Origin: an uncultured Candidatus Melainabacteria bacterium
Lineage (GTDB): Bacteria > Cyanobacteriota > Vampirovibrionia > Gastranaerophilales > Gastranaerophilaceae
Assembly (NCBI GenBank): GCA_934718135.1
Contig: CAKUZW010000001.1
Coordinates: forward strand, 434,001-498,000
Reading direction: 5' to 3'
Length of the DNA: 64,000 nucleotides
Shown here: positions 1 through 7,910 of the stretch, one piece after another
How positions within the stretch are numbered: the first letter of the stretch is position 1
Layout: every line of letters starts with the position of its first letter
Made by a program: the position numbers and the translations under genes
The notes under the pieces: model-generated
The model's database searches: none
Told to the model about the DNA's origin: nothing
Seen by the model: the letters and a program-made list of their open reading frames with translations, nothing else

Positions 1-393
1 TCACCTGAACAATTCAAAGATACAAAAGAAAAAGTTTTGGCTGTATTAAGACAACGTTTCAAACCTGAATTCTTAAACAGAATTGATGAAACAATATTCT
101 TCAAGGCTTTGACTTTGCAACAATTGAGCAAGATTGTTGATATTCAAATGGATTATTTGAGAAACTTGTTGAAAGATCAAGAATTGGAATTTGAAATTAC
201 AGAGGATGCTAAAGAATTCTTAGCAACTCAAGGTTTCAACCCTGTATATGGTGCAAGACCATTGAAAAGGGTTATTCAGCAACAAGTTGAAAATCCTTTG
301 TCAAAATTGATTTTGGCTCAAACTTTCTTGAAGGGTGACAAAATTAAAATTGATGTAAAAGATGATGCTTTGACTTTTGAAAAAGTTAAATAA
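1..393 (+). CDS. clpB: ClpB disaggregase, C-terminal fragment
   Basis: This is the 3' end of a gene that begins before the window; the frame is open from base 1. The visible 130 residues match the end of the second AAA+ module of ClpB/ClpC-type Hsp100 proteins. They include RFKPEFLNRIDE (the sensor-1/arginine-finger region) and the small C-terminal D2 subdomain with GARPLKRVIQQQVENPL (sensor-2 GAR motif). ClpB is a cytosolic ATP-driven disaggregase that works with DnaK; the end (GDKIKIDVKDDALTF) fits ClpB better than ClpC or ClpA, but without the N-terminus and middle domain this is not certain. A strong GC-rich hairpin follows the stop codon. Confidence 0.88.
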   Translation, partial: SPEQFKDTKEKVLAVLRQRFKPEFLNRIDETIFFKALTLQQLSKIVDIQMDYLRNLLKDQELEFEITEDAKEFLATQGFNPVYGARPLKRVIQQQVENPLSKLILAQTFLKGDKIKIDVKDDALTFEKVK

Positions 394-402
394 TAAGGTA
401 TG

Positions 403-430
403 CCCTGCGGAGGATTTATCCTCCGCAGGG
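403..430 (+). terminator. Hairpin after clpB
   Basis: Perfect 12-bp inverted repeat CCCTGCGGAGGA / TCCTCCGCAGGG with a 4-nt loop, 10 nt after the clpB stop. It is followed only by a weak T-tract (TCTTGATTAT), so it may terminate inefficiently or protect the 3' end. Confidence 0.7.
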
Positions 431-524
431 TCTTGATTATCTCTATTATTAAGTGAGAAGGGAATAGGGAAATAAGGGAATAAGTTCTTTACCGTTTTTA
501 TTAATCAGACCTACTTTTATCCAT

Positions 525-601
525 GTCATTGCGAACGTGAAGAGCGAAGAATCTACTCCCAAGTGTTTGTAGATCCTTCGGGCTATTGCCCTCAGGATGA
601 C
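525..601 (+). repeat. GTCAT...ATGAC triple-hairpin repeat, copy 1
   Basis: Starts GTCATTGCGAACG and ends CTCAGGATGAC. The 3' hairpin ATCCT-tc-GGGC-tatt-GCCC-tc-AGGAT is identical to that at 8671-8698. Other copies are at 8625-8698 and 57239-57312. Confidence 0.75.
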
Positions 602-613
602 GAAGCTTATGTC

Positions 614-634
614 ACCCTGAACTTGATTCAGGGT
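614..634. repeat. Short hairpin ACCCTGAA/TTCAGGGT
   Basis: 8-bp stem around CTTGA. The same scaffold recurs at 57206-57226 with stem ATTCTGAA/TTCAGAAT, so the outer pairs differ in a compensated way. Confidence 0.7.
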
Positions 635-742
635 CTATCCATTTGATTTGGAGTTTTTAATGTTGGGCTAGTGAGCCCACTCTACTTTATTTAACAGACT
701 TATCCACTTATTGACCTATAGACTTTTTATCAACATTGATAG

Positions 743-804
743 ATTCTGAATAGCAAGAAAATTTAGTGCTCATACTTCACACAAATTTTCTAAGCTTTCA
801 GAAT
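743..804 (+). repeat. AT-hairpin repeat, copy 1
   Basis: About 62 bp from ATTCTGAATAGCAAGAAAAT to TTTCTAAGCTTTCAGAAT; the ends form an imperfect inverted repeat. Other copies: 1035-1098, 8961-9023, 17591-17652, 30061-30122, 58521-58583. Confidence 0.8.
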
Positions 805-848
805 GACGTAAAAACGTAATGAACTTTTTCCCTTCTTCCTTAAAATTC

Positions 849-892
849 CATGTCATTGCGAACGGGTTTGAGAATCCGTTTGCAATGACATG
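849..892. repeat. Long hairpin CATGTCATTGC...GCAATGACATG
   Basis: 44-nt nearly perfect inverted repeat (CATGTCATTGCGAACGG against CCGTTTGCAATGACATG). It shares GTCATTGCGAACGGG with longer relatives near 7711 and, inverted, near 30390. Confidence 0.75.
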
Positions 893-911
893 AATTCAAT
901 CCATAAAGACA

Positions 912-935
912 GGCATCGAACGGTGATTCGATGCC
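912..935. repeat. Hairpin GGCATCGAA/TTCGATGCC
   Basis: Perfect 9-bp stem with a 6-nt loop. There is no T-tract on either strand, and no second copy was seen in the window. Confidence 0.55.
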
Positions 936-1034
936 AAAAATGTAAAGCGTATCAAGTGATTCGGTTATCACCTGACTTTTAAAAGAAAGTCTGTGTTTTT
1001 TCCTTATTCCCTTAATTTCAATCAGAATTGATAG

Positions 1035-1098
1035 ATTCTGAATAGCAAGAAAATTTTAATGCTCATTCAACGCAAAAAATTTTCTAAGCTTTTAGAAT
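1035..1098 (+). repeat. AT-hairpin repeat, copy 2
   Basis: Same layout as 743-804 (ATTCTGAATAGCAAGAAAAT ... TTTCTAAGCTTTTAGAAT) with a diverged middle. Confidence 0.75.
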
Positions 1099-1185
1099 GA
1101 CTATTATTGTCATTCTTGTCCTGAATTTTACTTTGGATGCTGAAACCAGTTCAGCATGACGGAAACTCTATCGACTGTTAAAAAG

Positions 1186-1223
1186 AAAAAGAATCCAAGT
1201 CCGAAGTGACCTGAATTCTTTTT
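1186..1223 (-). terminator. Terminator of pilin A
   Basis: On the minus strand, AAAAAGAAT pairs with ATTCTTTTT across an imperfect inner helix. The 3' arm runs into a T-rich tract, 15 bp after the pilin A stop. Confidence 0.6.
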
Positions 1224-1237
1224 CCTTAATCTAACTG

Positions 1238-2038
1238 CTATTTAGAAGTTGTTAATACGTATTTAGCAGCGTTAGAAGCCGGTTCTACTGTTGCATCGTG
1301 GAATACTACAGGGAATACATCTGTCATGTGGTTAGCATCGTTTTTAACTGCACATGGAGTTTGTACTGTCAAACCTGTAGCTGTACCATCTGAACAAGTA
1401 ACTTCTTTGTTAGGTAATGTAGCACCATTTACATCAATAAGACCTAAACAATTAGCTAAAGCTCCACCTGCACCTAATACGGTGTTTGTTAATTGTGTTC
1501 CAATCGGTAATTCACAACCTCTAGCATTAGGATTAAATGCAACAATTGAACCATCAGCTAGTGTATATGCTACATAACTAGTGTAAGTATTAGGAATAGC
1601 TGCAGAACGAGTACCTACGATTGCATAAGGTACTGCAGTACCATTGTTATTACGTTTGATACCACTATCTCCTGATAGAGTTTGATATAATGTTTGACCA
1701 GTCAAAGTACCGTTCAAGATTGCACAGAATGACATTGCTGAATCAGGATGGTGTGCTGCATAAGTTTGACCAGGATTTCCAGCATTTCCATCAGCTGCAG
1801 CAACTGCACCAATAGCAGTAGAACATAAGTCTGTAGTACCTGCATAGTCAAAGTCATATTGAGCTTGAGCCATCAAACCTGCTTGGTTCAATGTTGATAA
1901 TGTTTTTTTGAATTGAGATCTAAATTTTGCACCGTTAGTGTTTGAAATCAATGTTGGAATAGTCATAGCAGCAACTACACCAATGATACCCAAAGTAATC
2001 AATACTTCTGCCAAAGTAAAGCCGAATCTTTTTGTCAT
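1238..2038 (-). CDS. Prepilin-like protein A (type IV pilin/pseudopilin family)
   Basis: 266 residues. The short leader MTKRFG is followed by the class III prepilin signature F7-TLAEVLITLGIIGVVAAMTIP, with Glu at mature position 5, giving one N-terminal membrane helix and a periplasmic or surface domain. Cleavage and N-methylation at G6/F7 by a PilD-type peptidase is expected from the family. This is the least altered leader of the six pilin genes here. The C-terminal part has LIDVNG-x-x-LPN and ends DVFPVVFHDATVEPAS, which it shares with pilin C, so the two form one subfamily. The start is supported by AAGAAAGGA about 10 nt upstream. It is divergent from an XRE regulator at 2228; exact role (fibre subunit or secretion pseudopilin) unknown. 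Confidence 0.85.
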   Translation of the reverse strand: MTKRFGFTLAEVLITLGIIGVVAAMTIPTLISNTNGAKFRSQFKKTLSTLNQAGLMAQAQYDFDYAGTTDLCSTAIGAVAAADGNAGNPGQTYAAHHPDSAMSFCAILNGTLTGQTLYQTLSGDSGIKRNNNGTAVPYAIVGTRSAAIPNTYTSYVAYTLADGSIVAFNPNARGCELPIGTQLTNTVLGAGGALANCLGLIDVNGATLPNKEVTCSDGTATGLTVQTPCAVKNDANHMTDVFPVVFHDATVEPASNAAKYVLTTSK

Positions 2039-2159
2039 AATCTCTTAATCCTTTCTTTTTTAAAATACTTATTGTATCAACCCAACTTTATCACTAATAC
2101 TTATGGATTAATAACAACTTCCTATATATATGTTGTCATATCATGCCAATTTTGTCAAG

Positions 2160-2172
2160 TGTAATTATTACA
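2160..2172. promoter_or_regulatory. Candidate operator, pilin A/XRE pair
   Basis: Perfect odd palindrome TGTAAT-T-ATTACA in the 189-bp region between the divergent pilin A and XRE genes. It is a likely binding site for the adjacent XRE protein. Position and symmetry are seen; binding is inferred. Confidence 0.4.
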
Positions 2173-2227
2173 AAAAGACATATTTAATTATGCAAAATAA
2201 GTGTATTCTATATAAAAAGGGATATTT

Positions 2228-2554
2228 ATGGCAATTTTAAGCAAGTTATTAGGACAACGAATAAAAGAACTAAGAAAACGGAATAAAATGACTCAGGCAG
2301 CACTCGCTGAGATTATAGGTATGGAAACAACAAACCTTTGCAAGTTAGAAAACGGTGGTCAGCTTCCAAAGGAGGAGAATATAGAAAAAATTGCTAAAGC
2401 GTTGAAAGTGAATGTGAAAGACTTATTTGATTTTGGGCACATGAAGACAAGACAATCTATTCAAGATGAATTAATTCAAATTATTGAAACTGCAAATCGT
2501 AAGGATTTGGAAATGTATTACAAACTAATTATGGCAACCATTGAATGCAGATAA
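2228..2554 (+). CDS. XRE-family HTH regulator (pair A)
   Basis: 108 residues. An XRE/Cro-type helix-turn-helix occupies about residues 8-66 (LGQRIKELRKRNKMTQAALAEIIGMETTNLCKLENG, then a P-x-x-x-x-x-x-KIAKAL pattern). A helical C-terminal tail of about 40 residues (HMKTRQSIQDELIQIIE...) may mediate dimerisation. The domain order and tail resemble the regulator at 31661 (both have LG-x-RI-x-E-x-RK near the start), so they are one subtype. AAAAAGGG lies 7 nt before the ATG. The gene is divergent from pilin A and most likely represses that promoter, its own, or both. Confidence 0.85.
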   Translation: MAILSKLLGQRIKELRKRNKMTQAALAEIIGMETTNLCKLENGGQLPKEENIEKIAKALKVNVKDLFDFGHMKTRQSIQDELIQIIETANRKDLEMYYKLIMATIECR

Positions 2555-2730
2555 TTTATTCGGGTGCCAAGGAAATATGGATTTTTTAAAGTTGATTGGT
2601 CTATAAGCGGATAAGTCAATAGGTTTGTTACTTTGAAATAAAAATTCCTTTAAAATAAAAATGAACTTTTGAATTCCTAAATCGTTTAAATAAATGTAGC
2701 AGGAAAAAGAAAAATAAAAGGAGGTTCATT

Positions 2731-2991
2731 ATGATGAAAAAAGTTATCGCAACAGCTCTATGTTTTGCTATGACAACACCTTGTTTTGCAGCAGGAAGAT
2801 TTGACGGATATCATCCAAATAAAGATCCCCACAGAATGAATCCTCCAAGATATGAACAAAGATACGATTACAGAAATGACATGCACAAACCGCCAAGACC
2901 TGAATGTTGTTATTCTCAAAGAACAAAAACATTGGCAGTCGTAGCTGGAATTGCAGGAGTCGCAATGTTAATTTCTTCAATTGTAGACTAA
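2731..2991 (+). CDS. Small exported protein, unknown function
   Basis: 86 residues. It begins with a typical signal peptide (KKVIATALCFAMTTPCFA, cleavage expected after AFA-type residues near 21). Then comes a short region rich in His, Pro, Arg and Tyr with a Cys-Cys pair (PECCYS), and a C-terminal hydrophobic segment TLAVVAGIAGVAMLISSIV. It could be a small periplasmic or membrane-anchored protein; no family was recognised. AAAGGAGG precedes the start by about 8 nt. It stands alone between the XRE gene and the phosphate transporter and has its own terminator. Confidence 0.7.
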   Translation: MMKKVIATALCFAMTTPCFAAGRFDGYHPNKDPHRMNPPRYEQRYDYRNDMHKPPRPECCYSQRTKTLAVVAGIAGVAMLISSIVD

Positions 2992-3076
2992 TAAGAATTT
3001 CACCTTACTTTCTACATAAATTAAAACAACAATATTCATTTACCCCTGAATTAATCTTAATCTCAATACTCTATCA

Positions 3077-3105
3077 ATCCTCTTGTTTTTCAAGAGGATT
3101 TTATT
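3077..3105 (+). terminator. Rho-independent terminator
   Basis: ATCCTCTTG / CAAGAGGAT, 9-bp stem with a TTTTT loop, followed by TTTATTATT. It ends the transcript of the small exported protein. Confidence 0.8.
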
Positions 3106-3212
3106 ATTAATCTATTGTCAAAAAATTTCCTTTATATGATAATAAACTTGTATGGATAGATTATGATAATTTAACGATTATCCTAATCGCAAATATGGAG
3201 GATTTCGAAGCC

Positions 3213-4979
3213 ATGGATATATTTTCGATATTTACGCTGTGTGGAGGGTTGGCATTTTTCCTATATGGAATGATTGTCATGTCGGCAGGTTTAGAAAAAA
3301 TTGCCGGAGGAAAAATGGAGAAACTTCTTGAGAAGATGACTTCTAATCCGATAAAGAGTTTCGCATTAGGTGCCGGTATTACGATAGCAGTCCAGAGTTC
3401 ATCAGCAGTAACGGTTATGTTGGTTGGGTTTGTAAACTCAGGGATTATGAAACTCTCTCAGGCGATCGGCATAATAATGGGATCAAATGTTGGAACAACG
3501 GTAACATCTTGGATATTAAGTTTGTCAGGAATACAGAGTTCTAACTTTATAATAAGATTTTTAAAGCCCGAATCATTCTGTCCGCTTTTGGCATTAGTTG
3601 CAGTAGTATTGATAATGACATCAAAAAACAACTTGTCCAGAAGAAAGAATGTAGGGGCTTTTTTAATAGGTTTTGCGGTTTTGATGTATGGAATGCAATT
3701 GATGTCAACTTCAATGGCTCCTTTAGCAGATGACCCAAGATTTTCACATGCACTGACCTTATTCAAAAATCCGATTTTAGGACTTTTGGTTGGTGCAATT
3801 GTTACTGCAATCATTCAAAGTTCAGCAGCTTCTGTTGGTATGTTGCAAGCTTTGTCAATGACAGGTGGAATTTCTTATGCGGTTGCTGTTCCGATTATTA
3901 TCGGTCAAAACATTGGTACTTGTATAACGGCTGTTTTATCTAGTATTGGTGTAAATACAAACGCAAAAAGAGTTTCTGTCGTACACGTTATGTTTAACGT
4001 ATTAGGTGCGTTGATTTTCTTACCAATTTATGAATTTGGTCATTATTTTATAAATTATCCGTTTGCTGAAGCGACAAATCCTTTCGGTATTGCTGTTTGT
4101 CATTCTATATTTAATATTGCTACAACAGTTTTGTTGTTCCCATTTGCAAAACAAATGGAAAAACTTGCGTATGTTTTGGTTAAAGATAAGAAAGATGAAA
4201 AAGAAGTTATTTTGGATGAAAGATTACTTCTTACTCCATCTATTGCAATTAACCAGTGCTACAAAACAACCGGTACAATGGCTAAAATTACAAGAGATAC
4301 TCTTGTAATGTCTGTTAGAATGTTGAAGCAATACAATCCAAAAGTTGCAGAAGTTATCAATAAAAATGAACTTCTTATTGATAAATACCAAGATACTTTA
4401 GAATCTTTCTTGCAAAAGCTTTCAGGTAAAGAGTTGTCAGATGAAGATAGTAATAAAATTTCTCAGCTTATTCTTTCAATTTCGGATTTTGAAAAAATTG
4501 CAGACCATGCAATTCATATTTTGAATTTAGCAAATAAAATGCACAGAAAAGAATGGAAACTTCTTCCTGAAACAGTTGAAGAATTGAAACATGTTGTTAA
4601 TGCTGTTAAAGAGGTATTCGATGTTACGGTTAATGCGTTTGTTGAACACAATTTAGAACAAGCATACCATGTTGAACCGTTAGAACAGGTTGTGGATGAT
4701 ATAGCTTATACTGCTAAGAAAAATCATATCAAACGTGTAAAAAAAGAAAAAATTCATATCAAACGTGGTTTTGTTTATGCTGAAATTTTGAATGATTTAG
4801 AGAGAATTTCAGATCACTGTTCAAATATTGCAACTAATATTATTCAATCAGTAAATTCTTCTATTCCAAAACACGTTTTGAAAAATCAATTAAAAGATAC
4901 AAATATTGATGATTTTGCCAAAACATTGGAAACATTTAAAGAAAATTATTCAGTAGAACCAATTTCAACAACAAGATAA
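3213..4979 (+). CDS. Na+/phosphate cotransporter (NptA/PNaS family) with PhoU-like C-terminus
   Basis: 588 residues from the second in-frame ATG. That start is preferred over the ATG at 3195 because GGAGG (3197-3201) lies 11 nt before it. The N-terminal ~330 residues contain two inverted membrane repeats with the family's Q-S-S-S/A motifs (AVQSSSAVTVMLVGFV and AIIQSSAASVGMLQAL) and GSNVGTT / GQNIGTC. The C-terminal ~200 residues are helical and PhoU-like, with FEKIADHA and LERISDHCSNIA. It imports inorganic phosphate with sodium across the inner membrane, and the PhoU part probably regulates it. It is followed 17 bp later by the thioesterase gene, but no functional link is evident. Confidence 0.9.
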   Translation: MDIFSIFTLCGGLAFFLYGMIVMSAGLEKIAGGKMEKLLEKMTSNPIKSFALGAGITIAVQSSSAVTVMLVGFVNSGIMKLSQAIGIIMGSNVGTTVTSWILSLSGIQSSNFIIRFLKPESFCPLLALVAVVLIMTSKNNLSRRKNVGAFLIGFAVLMYGMQLMSTSMAPLADDPRFSHALTLFKNPILGLLVGAIVTAIIQSSAASVGMLQALSMTGGISYAVAVPIIIGQNIGTCITAVLSSIGVNTNAKRVSVVHVMFNVLGALIFLPIYEFGHYFINYPFAEATNPFGIAVCHSIFNIATTVLLFPFAKQMEKLAYVLVKDKKDEKEVILDERLLLTPSIAINQCYKTTGTMAKITRDTLVMSVRMLKQYNPKVAEVINKNELLIDKYQDTLESFLQKLSGKELSDEDSNKISQLILSISDFEKIADHAIHILNLANKMHRKEWKLLPETVEELKHVVNAVKEVFDVTVNAFVEHNLEQAYHVEPLEQVVDDIAYTAKKNHIKRVKKEKIHIKRGFVYAEILNDLERISDHCSNIATNIIQSVNSSIPKHVLKNQLKDTNIDDFAKTLETFKENYSVEPISTTR

Positions 4980-4996
4980 GACGGTTTAAATATATT

Positions 4997-5767
4997 ATGA
5001 TAAATAATGAAGAAAGTAATAAATATGTTTTGAGTGGTACCTATCAAGTTTCTATGTCGGAACTTGATAGGGCTCAGGCAATAAAACCAGCGGCATTGTT
5101 GAATTTTATGCAAGATTTAGCTTCAAAATCAATTAGTAAAATAGATAAGGGGTTATCTTGCGAGGATTTGGTTCAAAAAGGTTTAGGGTGGTTTTTAATC
5201 CGTTACCGTATAGAATTTGATAATTATCCCGTTGGGGTTGAAGCTGTCAAAATGTTCACAGAATGTCGTGGTGTAAATCGAATGACAACTTATCGTGATT
5301 TTGAATGTTATGACCTTGCAACGGGGAAAAGATTATTTAGAGCTTTGACCTCATGGTTTTTGGTTAATTTGAATACCAAGTCTATTGTAAATATTCAAAA
5401 TGAAGTCCCTGATTTTATAAATTTTGAAAAGCGAGATGATGATTTGTCACTCCAAAAAATTCGCCCGCAAGAAGATTTTGATAATGAAAAAGTTTTTCAC
5501 GTTCGCTATGATGATTTGGATATTAACGGGCATGTAAATAATACTGTTTATGTAACTTGGGCAATGGAAGCTTTAGATTATGATTTTCGCTCTAAACATA
5601 ATCTAAAATCTTTGGATATTTATTTCAAACACGAAGTCAAATATGGTGATGATATTGTAACATCAGTAAAAATTGACTATCAAAATTTAGAAAGCACTCA
5701 TTTGATAAAAGATGCAAAATCAGGTATTGAAGTTTGTTTACTCAAAGCTCAATATGTTGCGATTTAG
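4997..5767 (+). CDS. Acyl-ACP thioesterase (FatA-like double hot-dog)
   Basis: 256 residues, the usual length for bacterial acyl-ACP thioesterases. The N-terminal hot-dog has SELDRAQAIKPAALLNFMQDLA and a GLGWFLIRYRIEF strand. The second hot-dog carries DINGHVNNTVYVTWAMEAL (residues 175-193), which holds the N-x-H/N catalytic signature. It hydrolyses acyl-ACP to release free fatty acids in the cytoplasm. It lies just upstream of a long-chain acyl-CoA ligase, so the two may release and re-activate fatty acids during membrane lipid turnover (inference). Confidence 0.87.
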   Translation: MINNEESNKYVLSGTYQVSMSELDRAQAIKPAALLNFMQDLASKSISKIDKGLSCEDLVQKGLGWFLIRYRIEFDNYPVGVEAVKMFTECRGVNRMTTYRDFECYDLATGKRLFRALTSWFLVNLNTKSIVNIQNEVPDFINFEKRDDDLSLQKIRPQEDFDNEKVFHVRYDDLDINGHVNNTVYVTWAMEALDYDFRSKHNLKSLDIYFKHEVKYGDDIVTSVKIDYQNLESTHLIKDAKSGIEVCLLKAQYVAI

Positions 5768-5784
5768 CGGATTTGTGCTATAAT
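5757..5784 (+). promoter_or_regulatory. Sigma-70 type promoter for the acyl-CoA ligase
   Basis: TTGCGA, 16-bp spacer, TATAAT, with a TG one base upstream of the -10 (extended -10). It overlaps the end of the thioesterase gene, about 90 bp before the ligase start. Confidence 0.55.
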
Positions 5785-5867
5785 TTTTTTGAAAAATGGT
5801 TGAAAATATTTCGAGGAACTATTAACAAACCTCAATATATAGCAGGGGAAAAGGGGAGAATATATAA

Positions 5868-7541
5868 ATGAAAGAGAATGTTTTATCACTTTTAGATCAA
5901 AATACAAAACTTTACGGTGAAAGAATTGCTCTTGGGAAACGTAATAAATATGGTTGGAAAGAACTTACTTATAAAGGTTTAGGGCTTTTGACTAAGCAGT
6001 TTGCAAGCTATTTAATAACAGATTTGCAAATGCAAAAAGGCGAAAGGCTTGCTATTCTCTCAGAATCAATGCCGGAGATGGGTGCCTGTTTGTTTGCATC
6101 CGTAATTTCAGGCATGGTAACAGTTCCTCTAGATAATAAATTAACCATTTATGAATTAGAATCAATTTTGACAAGTTGTCAACCATCTGTACTTGCTGTT
6201 TCACAGGCTAATTTGGAAAAAGGTCTTGAACTTCAAAAAAGAATTCAAAGCATCAAACATATTATTATTATGGATGAACCTCGTCATGCTTCTGAATATC
6301 CTAGTTTGTACACTCTTCCGACAGGTAGAGAATGCAAATGGCGTCACAGATCATTAAGAGATACTGCTTTAATTATTTATACATCAGGAACAACCGGTGC
6401 TCCAAAGGGGGTTGAGACAACTTTTGGCAATATGACAACCCAAGTTTTAGAGATGTCAAAGATTTTGCCGGAAATTTTACCGCACGAAAATGTAAATCTT
6501 TTGTCAATTTTGCCTATGAATCATTTGTTTGAATTGACTGTCGGATTTTCAACTTTCTTAAATAGAGGTTCTTCAATTTTTTATCCTCAAAGCTTAAAAC
6601 CGAAAGATGTTTTGGGTGATATGAGAGAAAAGAAAATTGATTTTATGATTGTGGTTCCTGCATTTTTAAAACTTTTGAAAAACACAATTGAAGCAGATAT
6701 AAGAGTTTTGCCAAACGAAGAAAAATTGTTGTTTGAAAGAAGTTACGCTGCTGCAGAATATATAACAGATTATGACATTAAACGTCAATTATTCAGAAGT
6801 ATCTTGGCAAAATTTGGCGGAAATTTCTATGGATTTATAACCGGAGGAGCTCCATTAGACCCAACTGTTGGTGAATTTTTCGAACGAATTGGTATAAAAG
6901 TTTTCCAATGTTACGGTTTGTCAGAAACAAGTCCTATTATTTCTGTGGATAGAGGAAACGATAGAAAACTTATGTCTGTCGGCCCTGTTTTAGATTCTTA
7001 TGATGCCAAAATAGATTCTGAAACAGGAGAATTAATGGTTAAGGGGCCATCTGTCATGAAGGGTTACTACAAAAATCCTGAAAAAACTGCTGAAGTTCTT
7101 GAACCTGATGGATGGCTTCATACAGGTGATATCGGTGAATTCGATTCAGATGGTAGACTTTATATCACAGGTCGAATTAAAAATATGATTGTTCTATCAG
7201 GTGGTAAAAAAGTTTTCCCTGAAGAAGTTGAAGCGGTTTTAGAACAAGATGAAAACTTCTCTGAAGTTTGCGTATTTGGTGCAAAAAGAACCTCAGGAGC
7301 AAAAGACGGCACAGAAGAAATTATGACTGTAATTGTTCCGACAGATGAAATTCTTGCAAAATATAATAACGATGATGAATTACAAAGCTTTATTGTTCAT
7401 GAAGTAAAAACGTTGTCTGTTCAGTTAGCACCATACAAACGTCCGGTGAATATTGTTGTTAGAAAAGAACCTCTTCCACGTACTGCAACCCGTAAAGTTA
7501 AACGTAAGGTTGTGAAAGAACAAATAATGTCAATGGTGTAA
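5868..7541 (+). CDS. Long-chain fatty-acid--CoA ligase (AMP-forming)
   Basis: 557 residues. ANL-superfamily adenylating enzyme: P-loop-like A3 motif YTSGTTGAPKG near residues 171-181, YGLSETSP (A5), GWLHTGDIGEFDSDGRLYITGR (A7/A8) near 417, and a C-terminal Lys in RTATRKVKRKVV (A10 type). It activates fatty acids to acyl-AMP and then acyl-CoA (or acyl-ACP) at the membrane face. The start follows AAAGGGGAGA. It is placed after an acyl-ACP thioesterase. The exact chain length and acceptor (CoA or ACP) cannot be told from sequence. Confidence 0.88.
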   Translation: MKENVLSLLDQNTKLYGERIALGKRNKYGWKELTYKGLGLLTKQFASYLITDLQMQKGERLAILSESMPEMGACLFASVISGMVTVPLDNKLTIYELESILTSCQPSVLAVSQANLEKGLELQKRIQSIKHIIIMDEPRHASEYPSLYTLPTGRECKWRHRSLRDTALIIYTSGTTGAPKGVETTFGNMTTQVLEMSKILPEILPHENVNLLSILPMNHLFELTVGFSTFLNRGSSIFYPQSLKPKDVLGDMREKKIDFMIVVPAFLKLLKNTIEADIRVLPNEEKLLFERSYAAAEYITDYDIKRQLFRSILAKFGGNFYGFITGGAPLDPTVGEFFERIGIKVFQCYGLSETSPIISVDRGNDRKLMSVGPVLDSYDAKIDSETGELMVKGPSVMKGYYKNPEKTAEVLEPDGWLHTGDIGEFDSDGRLYITGRIKNMIVLSGGKKVFPEEVEAVLEQDENFSEVCVFGAKRTSGAKDGTEEIMTVIVPTDEILAKYNNDDELQSFIVHEVKTLSVQLAPYKRPVNIVVRKEPLPRTATRKVKRKVVKEQIMSMV

Positions 7542-7910
7542 TACTTAGTGGACAAGGAAATAGGGCTATAAGGGTAAAGAAGGCTCTAAGGCTCTGCGGC
7601 ACTAAGATCTTTACGTTTCTATCAATTACGTCATTGCGAGCGGACGCGAAGCAATCCAGCCGATTTAATTGTCGACATAGCAATGACGATCTCTTTTTAT
7701 TATTATCCATGTCATTGCGAACGGGTTTTGAGAAATTGTTCTTCAAGTTTGACAATAGTCTCCAGTGTCGCAATCCCTGACAAGTCTCACCATTTTCTAA
7801 TTTGTTAGGGATTACTACGTCACTTCGTACAGACGTTTGTCCTTCTTGTTCAACATTGTGACTCGTAATGACATGTATTTGTTTTTGTAGATCCCTCAGG
7901 ATGACTGCAT
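7542..7910. repeat. Repeat mosaic between acyl-CoA ligase and pilin B
   Basis: No credible gene. It holds the purine-rich module (GGACAAGGAAATAGGG), a hairpin element bounded by GTCATTGC/GCAATGAC at 7630-7687 (with the inner ATTGC-gagcggacgcgaa-GCAAT hairpin), a longer element starting GTCATTGCGAACGGG at 7714, and a short GTAGATCCCTCAGGATGAC piece at 7887-7905. A minus-strand open frame here is only translated repeat. Confidence 0.75.

Larger units (their letters stand above)
394..1237. repeat. Non-coding repeat mosaic between clpB and pilin A
   Basis: About 840 bp with no credible gene. It is built of dispersed hairpin modules that recur elsewhere in the window: 525-601, 614-634, 743-804, 849-892, 912-935 and 1035-1098, joined by purine-rich stretches such as GGGAATAAGTTCTTTAC. 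The same modules occur near all the pilin loci and near gapA and lpd. Confidence 0.8.

Noticed and set aside
394..1237. CRISPR array
   Set aside because: The repeats are of different modules and lengths, not regularly spaced, and there are no cas genes.
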